Source: Nitrospira sp.
Lineage (GTDB): Bacteria > Nitrospirota > Nitrospiria > Nitrospirales > Nitrospiraceae
Length of the DNA: 64,000 nt
NCBI GenBank assembly: GCA_030123625.1
Contig: CP126121.1
Coordinates: forward strand, 3,512,179 to 3,576,178
Direction of reading: 5' to 3'
Shown here piece by piece: positions 42,130-50,382 of this stretch. How positions within the stretch are numbered: the stretch's first letter is position 1; every line of letters starts with the position of its first letter. The notes beneath the pieces were generated by a model. That model saw nothing but the letters and a program-made list of their open reading frames with translations. It did not search any database and was not told where the DNA came from. The translations under genes and the position numbers were made by a program.

Positions 42130-43197
42130 ATGGAGCACCAATGGCTGGCCGGAACTGGGAATGAGAGTCATCCGCGACCTGCTGCGCTCGACCCAGCGCT
42201 TCGCCAGGCGCTCATGCGGGTGAACCCGGACTACTTCGGCTGGTCCCTGGAGGCGCAGGAACGCTACCGGGTCAGCATGCCTGAACAGGACGCGTTCCGT
42301 CTACGTCAGGAGTTGGTCAAGGCGCTGTTTGGTCTCCACGCTAAAACAGACGAAGACCTTTCAGAAATCAGCGACCAGTTCGGCGATGAGGAACATCTGG
42401 TGTTCAACCGAGCGCTGTTGCCTGCCGCTGGAGTGGGCGAGGATTTCTTCTTCCTGAATGAATACCTGGACGAGGGTAAGACCCTGCTCGATTTTGACAC
42501 GCTCTACGAGTACGACTACGACGACCACTGTTTTCAAGAACAGGCGCGCAAGGATGAGACACCGGATTACGTAATGAAACACTACCGAGGCGCGCTCTAC
42601 TACAGGTGGGCCCGCCTCTTCATTGATGGCGTCTTTCACTACGCCTCGCTCTGCATGGCGGCCGGCTACATCTACAGCCGCCTTGACGAGTTTGGTCAGG
42701 AGAAGGTGTCCACGCTCATTCCACACCGCTATGTGAACGCCAAGGATCACGGCAAGCGTGAGGGCAAGGGGACGATCCTCAGCCAGCGGATCGATGCGGA
42801 TGGTAAGGAACCGCAAGCCGAGGAATTGCAATGCCGATTCTGGAGCTACTTGTCACAACGTTACGACGCTCTCCACACCGAGTTCGACGGCCAGGCCCGT
42901 AAGGCTGTCTACATGGAAGACCTCAGCCGTGAGCACGATCCGCATATGACATTCATCTTTAGCGACAAGACGGCCTTACAAGCCGTGCGTTTCCGGCACT
43001 TCATGCGCGACTGCCGTTCTCTCGTCGCCGATCGTGCAGAACTCGATGCGGTCATCAACCGTGAACACCAGGCGCTCGACGCCTACCTAGAGTCTACCTG
43101 CCGGGATATTCTTGCCAATTTCGATCCCAAGGTCGCCCCGTTTCGCAAGAAGCACAAGGTCATCATCGCTGACGGCGCCCTCAACGATCTGTTGTGA
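42130..43197 (+). CDS. Unrecognised 355-aa acidic protein
   Basis: An intact frame with good coding character but no family I recognise. It is soluble and has acidic and aromatic patches (DFDTLYEYDYDDHCF), a possible helical core (YYRWARLFIDGVFHYASLCMAAGYIYSRL) and repeated charged helices toward the end (LDAVINREHQALDAYLEST). ATG 42130 is chosen; GTG 42112 is possible. There is no ribosome site, and TATATC lies 8 nt before the ATG, so the message may be leaderless. It stands alone between TA modules, a setting where uncharacterised defence or stress genes are common, but no function is claimed. Confidence 0.75.
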   Translation: MEHQWLAGTGNESHPRPAALDPALRQALMRVNPDYFGWSLEAQERYRVSMPEQDAFRLRQELVKALFGLHAKTDEDLSEISDQFGDEEHLVFNRALLPAAGVGEDFFFLNEYLDEGKTLLDFDTLYEYDYDDHCFQEQARKDETPDYVMKHYRGALYYRWARLFIDGVFHYASLCMAAGYIYSRLDEFGQEKVSTLIPHRYVNAKDHGKREGKGTILSQRIDADGKEPQAEELQCRFWSYLSQRYDALHTEFDGQARKAVYMEDLSREHDPHMTFIFSDKTALQAVRFRHFMRDCRSLVADRAELDAVINREHQALDAYLESTCRDILANFDPKVAPFRKKHKVIIADGALNDLL

Positions 43198-43337
43198 TCC
43201 GTCCACGTCTTGTTCACTCGAACAAATGGAATTCTGGTTGTTGCGGTACGATGGGGGACGTTCGTCGAGCCAACTGGCCGGCTGGCATTGAACGGCACGC
43301 CTCCCACGCGAATGCTGAGATAGCGTGGGCACGTGGG

Positions 43338-43580
43338 TTACGAGGTCTGTTTCATGCTCTCGATCCCCCGGAGAATGAAGACGCGCATGAGGGCCTGATA
43401 GGAAATGCTTTGCTGGTCTGCCAGCGCCGTCAGTTCTTGAAGGGTGCGCTCGTCGAGGGCCACACTCGCCGGTTTCTTCCTCGCCGTCTTGTATCGTCGC
43501 ATGGTGGCGAGCACATGCTCGGGCGCGAGATCAAACGGGCCTTGATAGATTGGGGAAGACTTCACGTACCATCGTGTCAT
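43338..43580 (-). CDS. CopG-type ribbon-helix-helix antitoxin, possibly orphan
   Basis: An 80-residue protein. The N-terminus is variable (MTRWYVKSSPIYQGPF), and the C-terminal half (KKPASVALDERTLQELTALADQQSISYQALMRVFILRGIE) is a ribbon-helix-helix of the CopG/BrnA antitoxin kind. ATG 43580 has GAGAG upstream. It lies 51 nt downstream of the damaged brnA gene on the same strand and no toxin of its own is visible, so it may be a leftover antitoxin or a free regulator. Confidence 0.7.
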   Translation of the reverse strand: MTRWYVKSSPIYQGPFDLAPEHVLATMRRYKTARKKPASVALDERTLQELTALADQQSISYQALMRVFILRGIESMKQTS

Positions 43581-43631
43581 TATGGCTTCGCTCTCGTTGA
43601 TACGCTGGACAGGCACTGATCACGCGGATCT

Positions 43632-43946
43632 TCATGACGCCGCATGGGGGCGCCGACGCGATCGTGTACGACTCTTCGGCATGCGGGGCTGGCGCGGAGC
43701 CTGGTGCTCCATGGCTGCGCGCAGGATGCGGTTCAGCCGCGTCTGATAGCCCTTCCCATGCAGTTTGAGCTAGTCGAGTACATCGACGTCGAGACGCACC
43801 GTGACTTGTTGCTTCGCCGGAGGCCAGACTTCGGTCGCCTTCTTGAAAAACGAGGGATCCAGCGGTGGGATATCCGAATAGTCGATGTCACGATCCTTCA
43901 GCCGGTCAAGTCTTGCCACGTCGCTTTTGATAGATTTTCTCCTCAC
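43632..43946 (-). pseudogene. brnA: BrnA antitoxin gene with a Trp-to-amber change
   Basis: From GTG 43946 the minus strand encodes a BrnA antitoxin (VARLDRLKDRDIDYSDIPPL, then KQQVTVRLDVDVLD). At codon 59 (43772-43770) TAG stands where the family has Trp, and the same frame continues with LKLHGKGYQTRLNRILRAAM to a natural stop at 43632. The cut falls inside the ribbon-helix-helix, so the 58-residue product should not dimerise or bind DNA. The start overlaps the tail of the brnT remnant, the normal arrangement of the module. Confidence 0.85.
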
Positions 43947-44025
43947 GTCGGTTCGCCTTTCTCATGGAGATGATGCGTGTCGTGCCCACGCGAGGCGTGA
44001 GCCATCACCATAATCCGCTTATCAC
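43906..44025 (-). pseudogene. brnT: 3' remnant of a BrnT toxin gene
   Basis: The last codons of a BrnT ribonuclease are readable on the minus strand (RIISMRKANRREEKIYQKR, stop at 43908-43906), overlapping brnA as in intact modules. Just upstream a plausible earlier piece (RDKRIMVMAHASR) is in another frame. Nothing resembling the BrnT N-terminal half was found further upstream. The toxin is therefore truncated and frameshifted. Confidence 0.7.
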
Positions 44026-44669
44026 GCACGTTCGACTGTAGCTCCGTTTGTCGTGCTACGCAAGTCAACCATGCGAGCGCTTGCGGCGACTGCGGTAGGG
44101 ACGGAGCACCGGTCATGCTCGGTCGAGAGGGATCGCGTGCGACGACATGTGCTCGTAGCCTCCAGAGTTCCCGCTTGATCACGGAACATTTCGCCTTTCG
44201 CCTACTCAGGCCGTTCAGCATTCCACTATGTTCAGCGACCATCTGACGCATAGTCGGTCGCCTGCTGGCCGACAACTGCAACAAGCTCAAGACCGTCCGA
44301 AGCCGACTCGTTGACTATCTTCCGCTGTGGCGAATGGGCTTGGTCGCTTCGGTCTATCTGAACAGGACCTTCTCGCCTCGTCCGTTGAAGCTGCTCTGCC
44401 ATGCCGTGCTGTTGGTGAGCGGGGACCCGCTTGTGGTTTCAGGTCCGGTGCCTGTGCGCATCCGGCCTCCGCCCGGCTTTCCGCCATCAGGCTGCGTCGA
44501 TCATGCCCGGCGCCGCCTCTGAAGCGGCTTCCTTTCGCGGGCATTCCTCCGCTTCGCGCCCGCCGGCCCGCCAGGTGGCGGCGGCCTCTCTGTCTCCTTT
44601 GTCGTCGCTGTGTGGCCTCCACGCCTGGTGAGAGGCCAACACATCAACTCTAACTAAAGGAGACACAAC
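44026..44669. other. GC-rich gap before the mobilization module
   Basis: No gene supported. Long Arg/Pro/Ala-rich frames on both strands (for example 44327-44653 plus and 44287-44622 minus) are what GC-rich non-coding DNA gives. No strong terminator or promoter identified. Confidence 0.45.
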
Positions 44670-44912
44670 ATGGCACCTCAAGACAAGAAACCCAAGCCGG
44701 TCACCACGCTTCGATGCAGTGGCATCAAGGCGAGCATCTGGAAGAACGAGGGCATGAACGGTCCGTTCTACAACGTGACCGTGGCTCGCTCGTACAAGGG
44801 CCAGGATGGAGTCTGGAAGAATTCCGAGTCCTTCGGCCTGGCGGACCTTGAAGCACTCTTAGTCGTCGCCCAGCAGGCGAAACTCTGGGTCACCGAGCGT
44901 TCGGGTCGTTGA
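44670..44912 (+). CDS. Small conserved plasmid/ICE-type protein, 80 aa
   Basis: ATG 44670 follows a good ribosome site (AAAGGAGACACAAC). The protein has a single compact domain: LRCSGIKASIWKNEGMNGPFYNVTVARSYKGQDGVWKNSESF is the core, with paired aromatic and basic residues. Proteins of this kind occur next to mobilization genes on plasmids and integrated elements; function is not known to me. A decayed second copy lies at 63711-63898, in the same direction, on the far side of the defence operon. Confidence 0.75.
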   Translation: MAPQDKKPKPVTTLRCSGIKASIWKNEGMNGPFYNVTVARSYKGQDGVWKNSESFGLADLEALLVVAQQAKLWVTERSGR

Positions 44913-44972
44913 TCGCAGTGTGGGAGCCTCCGGCCCTCGCGCCGGGGGCTTCCTTCACCTGAAGAAAGGAAG

Positions 44973-45404
44973 ATGATGATGACAATGTATCAAACATTTG
45001 CGACTGATCTGAATCAATTGCTCAGCCGTGCACGCGCGGTGCGTATCACCGTGCCTGGCTACATGCCACTCTCGGTAGAGGAGATTGGATCCAGTGGAGA
45101 CGGATACCGGCTTGTGTCATTGTGCCATTACGGGCAACAGAACGGCGACCTGATGCGAGATCCCGACATCGTGTTTCTGTTTCACAATTTACCCGGTGGC
45201 GCGGCAGCCGAACCGGTGTCTTTCCGGAACGACTACCTGGGGATCGTTCAGGAGGTCTATCGGTACGACGAGACGGGCAGACGTACGCACGTCGTGCCCG
45301 CGCTGAAGCAGGACTTGAAGGAGTTTGCCCGGGCCTGGCTTGCCACGCTCCGAGATCAGGGCTTCTTTGCCCCCACTGCGGTTCGAGAGATCTTGTCTCC
45401 GTAG
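44973..45404 (+). CDS. DUF6908-like plasmid-type hypothetical protein
   Basis: A 143-residue soluble protein with the pattern DPDIVFLFHN ... PVSFRNDYLGIVQEVY, seen in small proteins of mobile elements; the family name is a tentative recognition. AAAGGAAG precedes a run of ATG codons at 44973. The gene lies 60 nt downstream of the 80-aa gene, in the same direction, and the two probably form an operon. Confidence 0.7.
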   Translation: MMMTMYQTFATDLNQLLSRARAVRITVPGYMPLSVEEIGSSGDGYRLVSLCHYGQQNGDLMRDPDIVFLFHNLPGGAAAEPVSFRNDYLGIVQEVYRYDETGRRTHVVPALKQDLKEFARAWLATLRDQGFFAPTAVREILSP

Positions 45405-45493
45405 TCTCCTCGATCCATTCAGAGGGCATGATGTGTTGCGATCATGCTTCTCGTCAAAAAGGAAACTCTTACAGAACATGGAACCGATGAGGC

Positions 45494-46312
45494 TTACCGC
45501 TTCGTGCCGAGAAAGAGATAACTGGTGGTCCTGGCATGGTTGAGGGTGGCACTGTAGAGCCGGTGTGTGGCGGCATCGTATAAAGCCACCCCCGTGAGCG
45601 TCTCGGCTCCGTGGCGACAGGCGCCACCTTCCAATCTCATCGAGGTATGAAACACATTGCCCTTCGCACGAAGAGACAAGGTCCCCGCAACGGTGCATCC
45701 ATCGGATGCATGACCTGAGAGCGTCCCGGCTGCATCCACGGTCACCGTGACCGTGTGATGGGTGATGGTCGGGATGGAGACCAGCATAGGTTCCGGCCAC
45801 AAGAGTCAGATTCGGAGCTAACTCATAGTCCGGATCGTACGCAGTGGTGAAGCTCTCTGTGTCGCTAGTGAAGTACGCGATCGTCCCGTTCAGGCTCTTT
45901 TTCGTCACATAGGCTCCACTCATCGTCGCCATGCGAATGCCCGCACCTTCCAAATTAAAATCTCTGGTGTTCGAGGAACCGAAGGAGCCGGAGTGCGACG
46001 TGCCAGTACCCTGAACCAGTCCTGCCAGGATGTTGGGATTGTCTCTTACGGTATAGAACAACCAATACGAGTCGTCCTCGAGGACCAGTCCAGTAAAGGA
46101 GCGACCTGTGATAGTTGTGCCCGTCCAGCGACCTTCCGCCGAGATGGCCGTGGGGGCGGAGAAGAAATGTCGCTCTCGACATACCCGCTGCCACAGGCGG
46201 CGGGAGCGAACCCACTATTGAAGCAGTTGGCGAAGCTGCTACAGGCCACCAGCCCACTCATCAAGCCGAGTGCCAGAAGGCATCGAAGACTATTCGTCCC
46301 GGTCATACGCAT
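45494..46312 (-). pseudogene. Lipoprotein gene broken by two frameshifts
   Basis: ATG 46312 begins a lipoprotein signal (SLRCLLALGLMSGLVACSS). The frame continues to CGSGYVESDI and then shifts at a C-rich run near 46165-46172. The next part (TGTTITGRSFTGLVLEDDSYW through SDTESFTTAYDPDYELAPNL) is in a second frame. Around 45790 it shifts again to a third (TITHHTVTVTVDAAGTLSGHASDGCTVAGTLSL ... ARTTSYLFLGTKR). Together they give about 270 residues of a coherent, beta-rich secreted lipoprotein. It is inactive as written; sequencing indels are an alternative explanation. Confidence 0.8.
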
Positions 46313-46531
46313 GGTTGTGACCTCAACAACGCACATGGTGTTCCCTGTCACGGGATAACAGGAAGAGAACCCTCAAATCGGGACCCCCGAATTGCTAGAA
46401 ACCCGACTAGCCAACGGACGATGCAGGCATGCCCGGCTTGCCGGAGGCCCCCACCGACCGGCCGATTCGGGCCCATTTCTGGCGTCCTGTGTGCAGCGTG
46501 ATCGGTAGATATGGGGCTTAGATCTGTTTCG

Positions 46532-46659
46532 GCATGGGCACAATGTAAGACCGATTTTAAGAGGTTGTTAAGAGGTTGTAAGAGGTTGGGGGGGGCAGGA
46601 TATGGCTTTCGCCCGTAGTTGTCTTACATTATGGGTTTATTGTATCGTTGTGCCCATGC
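46532..46659. other. Candidate origin of transfer (oriT)
   Basis: A left arm GCATGGGCACAATGTAAGAC (46532-46551) is answered on the right by GTCTTACATT (46621-46630) and TTGTGCCCATGC (46648-46659), so two blocks of 10 and 12 bp are perfectly inverted with a 17-bp insertion in the right arm. Between the arms are three direct copies of AAGAGGTTG (46559, 46570, 46580) and a run of G. It lies 110 bp upstream of the mobC-like and relaxase genes, where oriT usually is. No nic site can be named. Confidence 0.65.
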
Positions 46660-46768
46660 TTCTTGACCATCCAATCACCGCCCACGGATTCTCCTCCGAT
46701 GACCAGACTCAGACACCGGTCGGTGAGGGGCGCGGGGCGTCTCGATTGGGGGTGGTGCTGGTGAACTA

Positions 46769-47320
46769 ATGGGCAAGACGGCGAAACGGATCACCACGGT
46801 CACGGTGGACTTGGGGGAGCTGAAAGCGCCCTGGCAGACCTGGTGTCAGGACCATGGCATCACGCCGAGCCATGCCCTGCGGCAGGCCCTTCGGCTAACC
46901 ATGGACCGGAGAGCAACGCGGACACCGGCGCCTCGGAGTCGCGTTAGCCCGAGGCGAGAACGAGCGACCGCTCGCATGGAAGTGCATCTCACGGCATCTG
47001 AATTAGCGGCCCTGAAACGGATGGCCGGTCACGAAGGCTACATGCCGACGAAATGGGTAGTGGCGATGGTGCGCACCAAATTGACCGGGCAGCCGCAGGT
47101 CGGACAGCCGGAATTGGAGACATTGGCCCGGTCGAATCAGCAGTTGCTTGCCTTGGGGAGGAACCTGAACCAGATTGCGAAAGTCCTGAATACCGCGCCT
47201 CAGAACAAAGCAGTCTTTCGGGTCGAGGTCATCACCGAACTCTCTCGCGTGATCCAAGCCCATACGAAGAAGGTGTCCGATGTCTTACGCGGGACCGTGG
47301 AGCGCTGGCAGCTCCAATGA
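46769..47320 (+). CDS. mobC: MobC-like relaxosome accessory protein
   Basis: The 183-residue protein has a basic, Arg-rich middle and a C-terminal MobC-type block (LARSNQQLLALGRNLNQIAKVLN). N-terminal and central segments (ITTVTVDLGELKAPWQ; MEVHLTASELAALKRMAGHEGY) look like ribbon-helix-helix elements that bind oriT DNA and help open it for the relaxase. Its stop overlaps the relaxase ATG (ATGA), showing coupled translation. ATG 46769 is the first in the frame; a candidate oriT lies upstream. Confidence 0.85.
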   Translation: MGKTAKRITTVTVDLGELKAPWQTWCQDHGITPSHALRQALRLTMDRRATRTPAPRSRVSPRRERATARMEVHLTASELAALKRMAGHEGYMPTKWVVAMVRTKLTGQPQVGQPELETLARSNQQLLALGRNLNQIAKVLNTAPQNKAVFRVEVITELSRVIQAHTKKVSDVLRGTVERWQLQ

Positions 47321-48300
47321 CCGCGCCACCCGACCAAATCGATCAGAAGTTGGATGAGTGGGGGAGTCGGCTCTTCAATGTCTCAACGGAGACTCTCCCT
47401 CGACCGCGTCGCAGTGCGCGTATTTCTATTGGCTCAGCCAAGCCTATGAATACCGGCGGACGGCTCAGCACGTCACAGGCTCGTGCGACCTATGTACGGC
47501 AGAAACTGCAGGCGATGGTTCGTCGCTCGCCACAAGTGGTGGTTAAACTCGTCAGGGCGCCGAAAGGGATGAAAGGCATCTCGAACAACCTCACCTACAT
47601 TTCGCGTGATGGTCTCCTGGAGATCGAGGATCAAGACGGCCAGGTGATTCTCGGGAAGGAGGCCGTGGCCGATCTGAAAGCTGAGTGGCGCGACGGCGGC
47701 ATGCCGATCGCGGCGGACTCCACTATGCGCGATGCCTTTCATCTTGTCCTCTCCATGCCGACACGCACCGATCCGCTTTCGGTCCAACGCGCGGCTCGTG
47801 ACTTTGCGGCGCGAGAGTTTTCCGGGTTTCAGTACGCGATGGTCCTCCACACGTTCGAGACCGATCCAGATCCACATCCATCTCCGCATCCGCATGTGCA
47901 TCTCACGGTGAAAGCCGCGAGCCTCGATGGGTTTCGCTTGAATCCGAGGAAGGCCGATCTGCAACGGTGGCGCGAGGGGTTTGCGGAGGCGTTACGGGAG
48001 CATGGCATTGAGGCTACGACCACGAGCCGGATTCATCGGACGACGCATGAACGATGGACGGTGCGGCACCTGCATGAGGTGAGTAGGAAAGGAGAGACGC
48101 TGGAGCGGTTGAAACGCACAACGCGCCGACATGGACGAGCCCAGGAAGTTATGCGGAATTATGAGCACGTGATGCGGGCGTTAGCCCGGTCAGATCGTGG
48201 GGAGGATCGGCAACTGGCTGCAGACCTGGTTCGTTACTTGAGTGAACGGTCGCGGGATGTCTCGAAGACTCGTTCGCCGGAGCGAGACCGGTCTTCTTAA
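47317..48300 (+). CDS. Relaxase (mobilization nuclease, MobP-like)
   Basis: The 327-residue protein from ATG 47317 contains the expected parts of a HUH relaxase: a probable catalytic Tyr in NNLTYISRDG (residue about 94), an intermediate SMPTRTDP block and the metal-binding histidines in LHTFETD ... HPHVHLTVKA (about 178 and 191-195). The C-terminus is basic and probably DNA-binding; there is no helicase or primase domain. Such proteins nick oriT and lead single-stranded transfer using another element's secretion system. No type IV secretion genes are present, so the element would be mobilizable, not self-transmissible. Confidence 0.88.
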   Translation: MTAPPDQIDQKLDEWGSRLFNVSTETLPRPRRSARISIGSAKPMNTGGRLSTSQARATYVRQKLQAMVRRSPQVVVKLVRAPKGMKGISNNLTYISRDGLLEIEDQDGQVILGKEAVADLKAEWRDGGMPIAADSTMRDAFHLVLSMPTRTDPLSVQRAARDFAAREFSGFQYAMVLHTFETDPDPHPSPHPHVHLTVKAASLDGFRLNPRKADLQRWREGFAEALREHGIEATTTSRIHRTTHERWTVRHLHEVSRKGETLERLKRTTRRHGRAQEVMRNYEHVMRALARSDRGEDRQLAADLVRYLSERSRDVSKTRSPERDRSS

Positions 48301-48301
48301 C

Positions 48302-48553
48302 TTACTGCACATTCCGTTTCTTGATCCTTAATTTATTGTTGCACCTTTGATTAAGCAGGCTCGTCGCCGGCTCACGCCGCTGGGCGCACTGCGACGTCTG
48401 TTGCTTCGGGGTATCGATGGTCTGGAGCATCTGGTGCCCCTTCCGTTGAATCACCGCTAGCACTTGGTCCAGGTCGAAGCGGATAGATAGCACACTGAGT
48501 TTCAACACGGCGACGAATTCCGAGGCCACCAAGTCGTCTCCATAGAATTCCAT
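48302..48553 (-). CDS. Doubtful 83-aa hypothetical protein
   Basis: ATG 48553 follows directly on a TGA and has AGCAGGGG upstream. The product (FYGDDLVASEFVAVLKLSV, then Gln/Lys/Arg-rich) has no known motif. It converges on the relaxase, ending 2 nt from it. It could be real, but nothing beyond an open frame supports it. The rest of 48554-48741 holds nothing I can call. Confidence 0.3.
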   Translation of the reverse strand: MEFYGDDLVASEFVAVLKLSVLSIRFDLDQVLAVIQRKGHQMLQTIDTPKQQTSQCAQRREPATSLLNQRCNNKLRIKKRNVQ

Positions 48554-48741
48554 TCATGACCCCTGCTCATTTGCCATCCCTATTTGATTCAGCATGCCGG
48601 GGGAAGTAAGCCTGTTCAACTCTTCAGTGCTCAGGAATGATGAGCTGAGTGCAGGAGTTGCGATGCAGACGGTGATGATGGTGAGAAAACTATGCTCGCT
48701 CCTTCCTCCTACATCGTTCGGAGAAAGAACTAACAATAACT

Positions 48742-50142
48742 GGTTCAATGCAGATTCGTGTGGGTACATTCTGCTCATTTCTTCGGCAAGAAGGCCGTGA
48801 GAATTTTGAGACGCATGTACTCCTCATCCCGGTAGCCGTAGGCGCGCCGTTGAATCACGTGAATCTTGTTATTCAATCCTTCGACAAAGCCCAGCTTGAC
48901 CTTGTTGCGGGGCGTGCAGTACGCCACGATCCCGTCCCAATGCCGTTCGATCAAGGCGGCAAACTGTTCAAAGGGGCGGAGCCGTTGCCACTTGAGTTGC
49001 TCCCGCCAGCGGGTGAAGAACTGGCGCGTCCACCCCTCCCGGCGATAGGCCCAGAGTTGGCCGAATTCTTCTTTGAGCAGGTAGGCCGTGGCCAGGCGCT
49101 TGTTGGCGCGCAGCAGCTTCTGCAGGGATCGGCGCCCAGCCAATGTGAGATTGGCGCGGTGGGAAAGGAGCGTGTACCGCTGGCCCTTGATGAAGGTCCG
49201 GTCCTTCGCCGCGACGCGGTGATACTCGGCACGGCGGACTTGATCCATCGCGTCAGCCAGATGACGCAGAATGTGGAACTTGTCAAAGAGGATCTGGGCC
49301 TGCGGTGCGTGCGTCTGGACCGAGTTGCGGAACGCCTTCCACATGTCCATCACGGCCAGCCGAATACGGGCCGTCTTCGTGGGGCCCAGGTCGAGAAAGA
49401 ACCGGTCCAGGTCGGCTTCAGTCCGGCCCTGCCCTCCGATCCAGATCGGGCAGCCGCGTTCCAGGTCGCTCACGACGATGCGATACGTGTGGCCCTGCTT
49501 GATCGACAACTCATCCACGCCGATGACCTGCGGCGCCGCCGCCGGCATCTTGGCCAGCCACGCCTGCATGTACCGTATGTCCAGGTCTTTGACCGTGTGC
49601 TCATGCAGGTGCAGCAACTGCGCCACCGCCTTGTTCGACATGTCCCGACACAAGGTGCCGACGTGGTGAGCAAACCGCTGCGTATAGCGGGGATTTTGCG
49701 CCAGCCAGTCCAGCCGCTCCACCTTCACCCCTCGACAGCGCACGCAGGCCACCCGCCGCTGCTCAAACGCCAGGTAGATACGCCAGCCCGCCGCATCGGT
49801 ATCCCGCACCCGGCGGGTTGTGCGGTCATAGCAGGTGCGGTGCCGTGCCCCACAGCCCGAGCAAATGGCGGTTTTTTTCGCCGGACCAGGGTGACGAGCC
49901 GGGCGTGGGGATCACCAAAGATCCCTTGCAGCTGGCTGCGGGCGCGGAATCCTGGGAAGGAGAATAAGGCGGAGAGGGTCTGGACACGCTTCATGCGTCC
50001 TCCTGGCCAAAGGCGGCTCGGAGTCTGCCACTGAGCTTGGACAAGATTCGAGTATCGGACGATCACGCCACACCGCAGGCTGGCTGCGGAGTTGGAGAAC
50101 AAGAGACTCTCTCATTTACCCACTCCAATCTGCGGAGAGCCC
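48742..50142 (-). mobile_element. ISL3-family insertion sequence with perfect 8-bp target duplication
   Basis: Ends are imperfect inverted repeats: GGTTCAATGCAGATTCGTGT at 48742 and GGCTCTCCGCAGATTGGAGT reading inward from 50142, both continuing GGGTA. CAATAACT stands immediately outside both ends (48734-48741 and 50143-50150), the 8-bp duplication typical of ISL3. The element is 1401 bp. The perfect duplication says it arrived as a unit and has not since recombined. It lies between the mobilization module and the 3' end of the defence operon. Confidence 0.92.
48775..49994 (-). CDS. ISL3-family transposase, expressed across a -1 frameshift at A7
   Basis: ATG 49994 (AGGAGG 4 nt upstream) opens a short frame (KRVQTLSALFSFPGFRARSQL) whose continuation, a zinc finger (ICSGCGARHRTCYDR) and the DDE domain (VIGVDELSIKQGHTYRIVV, LAVMDMWKAFRNSV, FVEGLNNKIHVIQRRAYGYRDEEY), is in the -1 frame. 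The switch is at seven A on the coding strand (49878-49872), read A AAA AAA in the first frame, which is exactly a slippery heptamer. The fusion is about 406 residues, a normal ISL3 length. Either programmed -1 frameshifting makes the transposase, or one A has been gained or lost. The C-terminus LTAFLPKK is complete. Confidence 0.85.
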
Positions 50143-50382
50143 AATAACTAGTAGCTTACCGCTAGACGGAAGAATGCGTGCTCCATGACTCGAATATATT
50201 TCAGAACTGAACCGCAGCGACAACAAGGAGTCGAGAGGAAACGGCATAAACGAACACGATGCTTGTGATGCGAGGCCAAATGAGCACGTGGAGGCGGAGG
50301 TTACTGCACCGGGTTCGCACAGATGTTTTATTCTATACTTTCGAATTTAGAGGTTAGTCTAATTGCCATACATGAAACCCCC
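50143..50382. other. Gap between ISL3 element and vsr
   Basis: No gene seen. Contains the right copy of the target duplication and a small hairpin (ACATGA/TCATGT near 50369-50387) at the end of the vsr gene. Confidence 0.4.

Noticed and set aside
2226-43772. Deamination at methylated CCWGG as the cause of the amber codons
   Set aside because: The contexts of the two Trp-to-amber sites (AAGTAGGC and GACTAGCT) are not in a CCWGG site before mutation, so no common motif supports it.
44287-44653. Arg- and Ala-rich frames of over 100 codons on both strands
   Set aside because: GC-rich sequence keeps all frames open; no ribosome site or protein pattern.
47053-47316. Possible longer relaxase starting at 47053
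   Set aside because: That stretch overlaps mobC in another frame, and the ATG at 47317 overlapping the mobC stop gives the typical coupled start.
48554-48778. A 74-codon minus-strand frame ahead of the 83-aa frame
   Set aside because: It starts inside the end of the ISL3 element, has no motif and is most likely chance.
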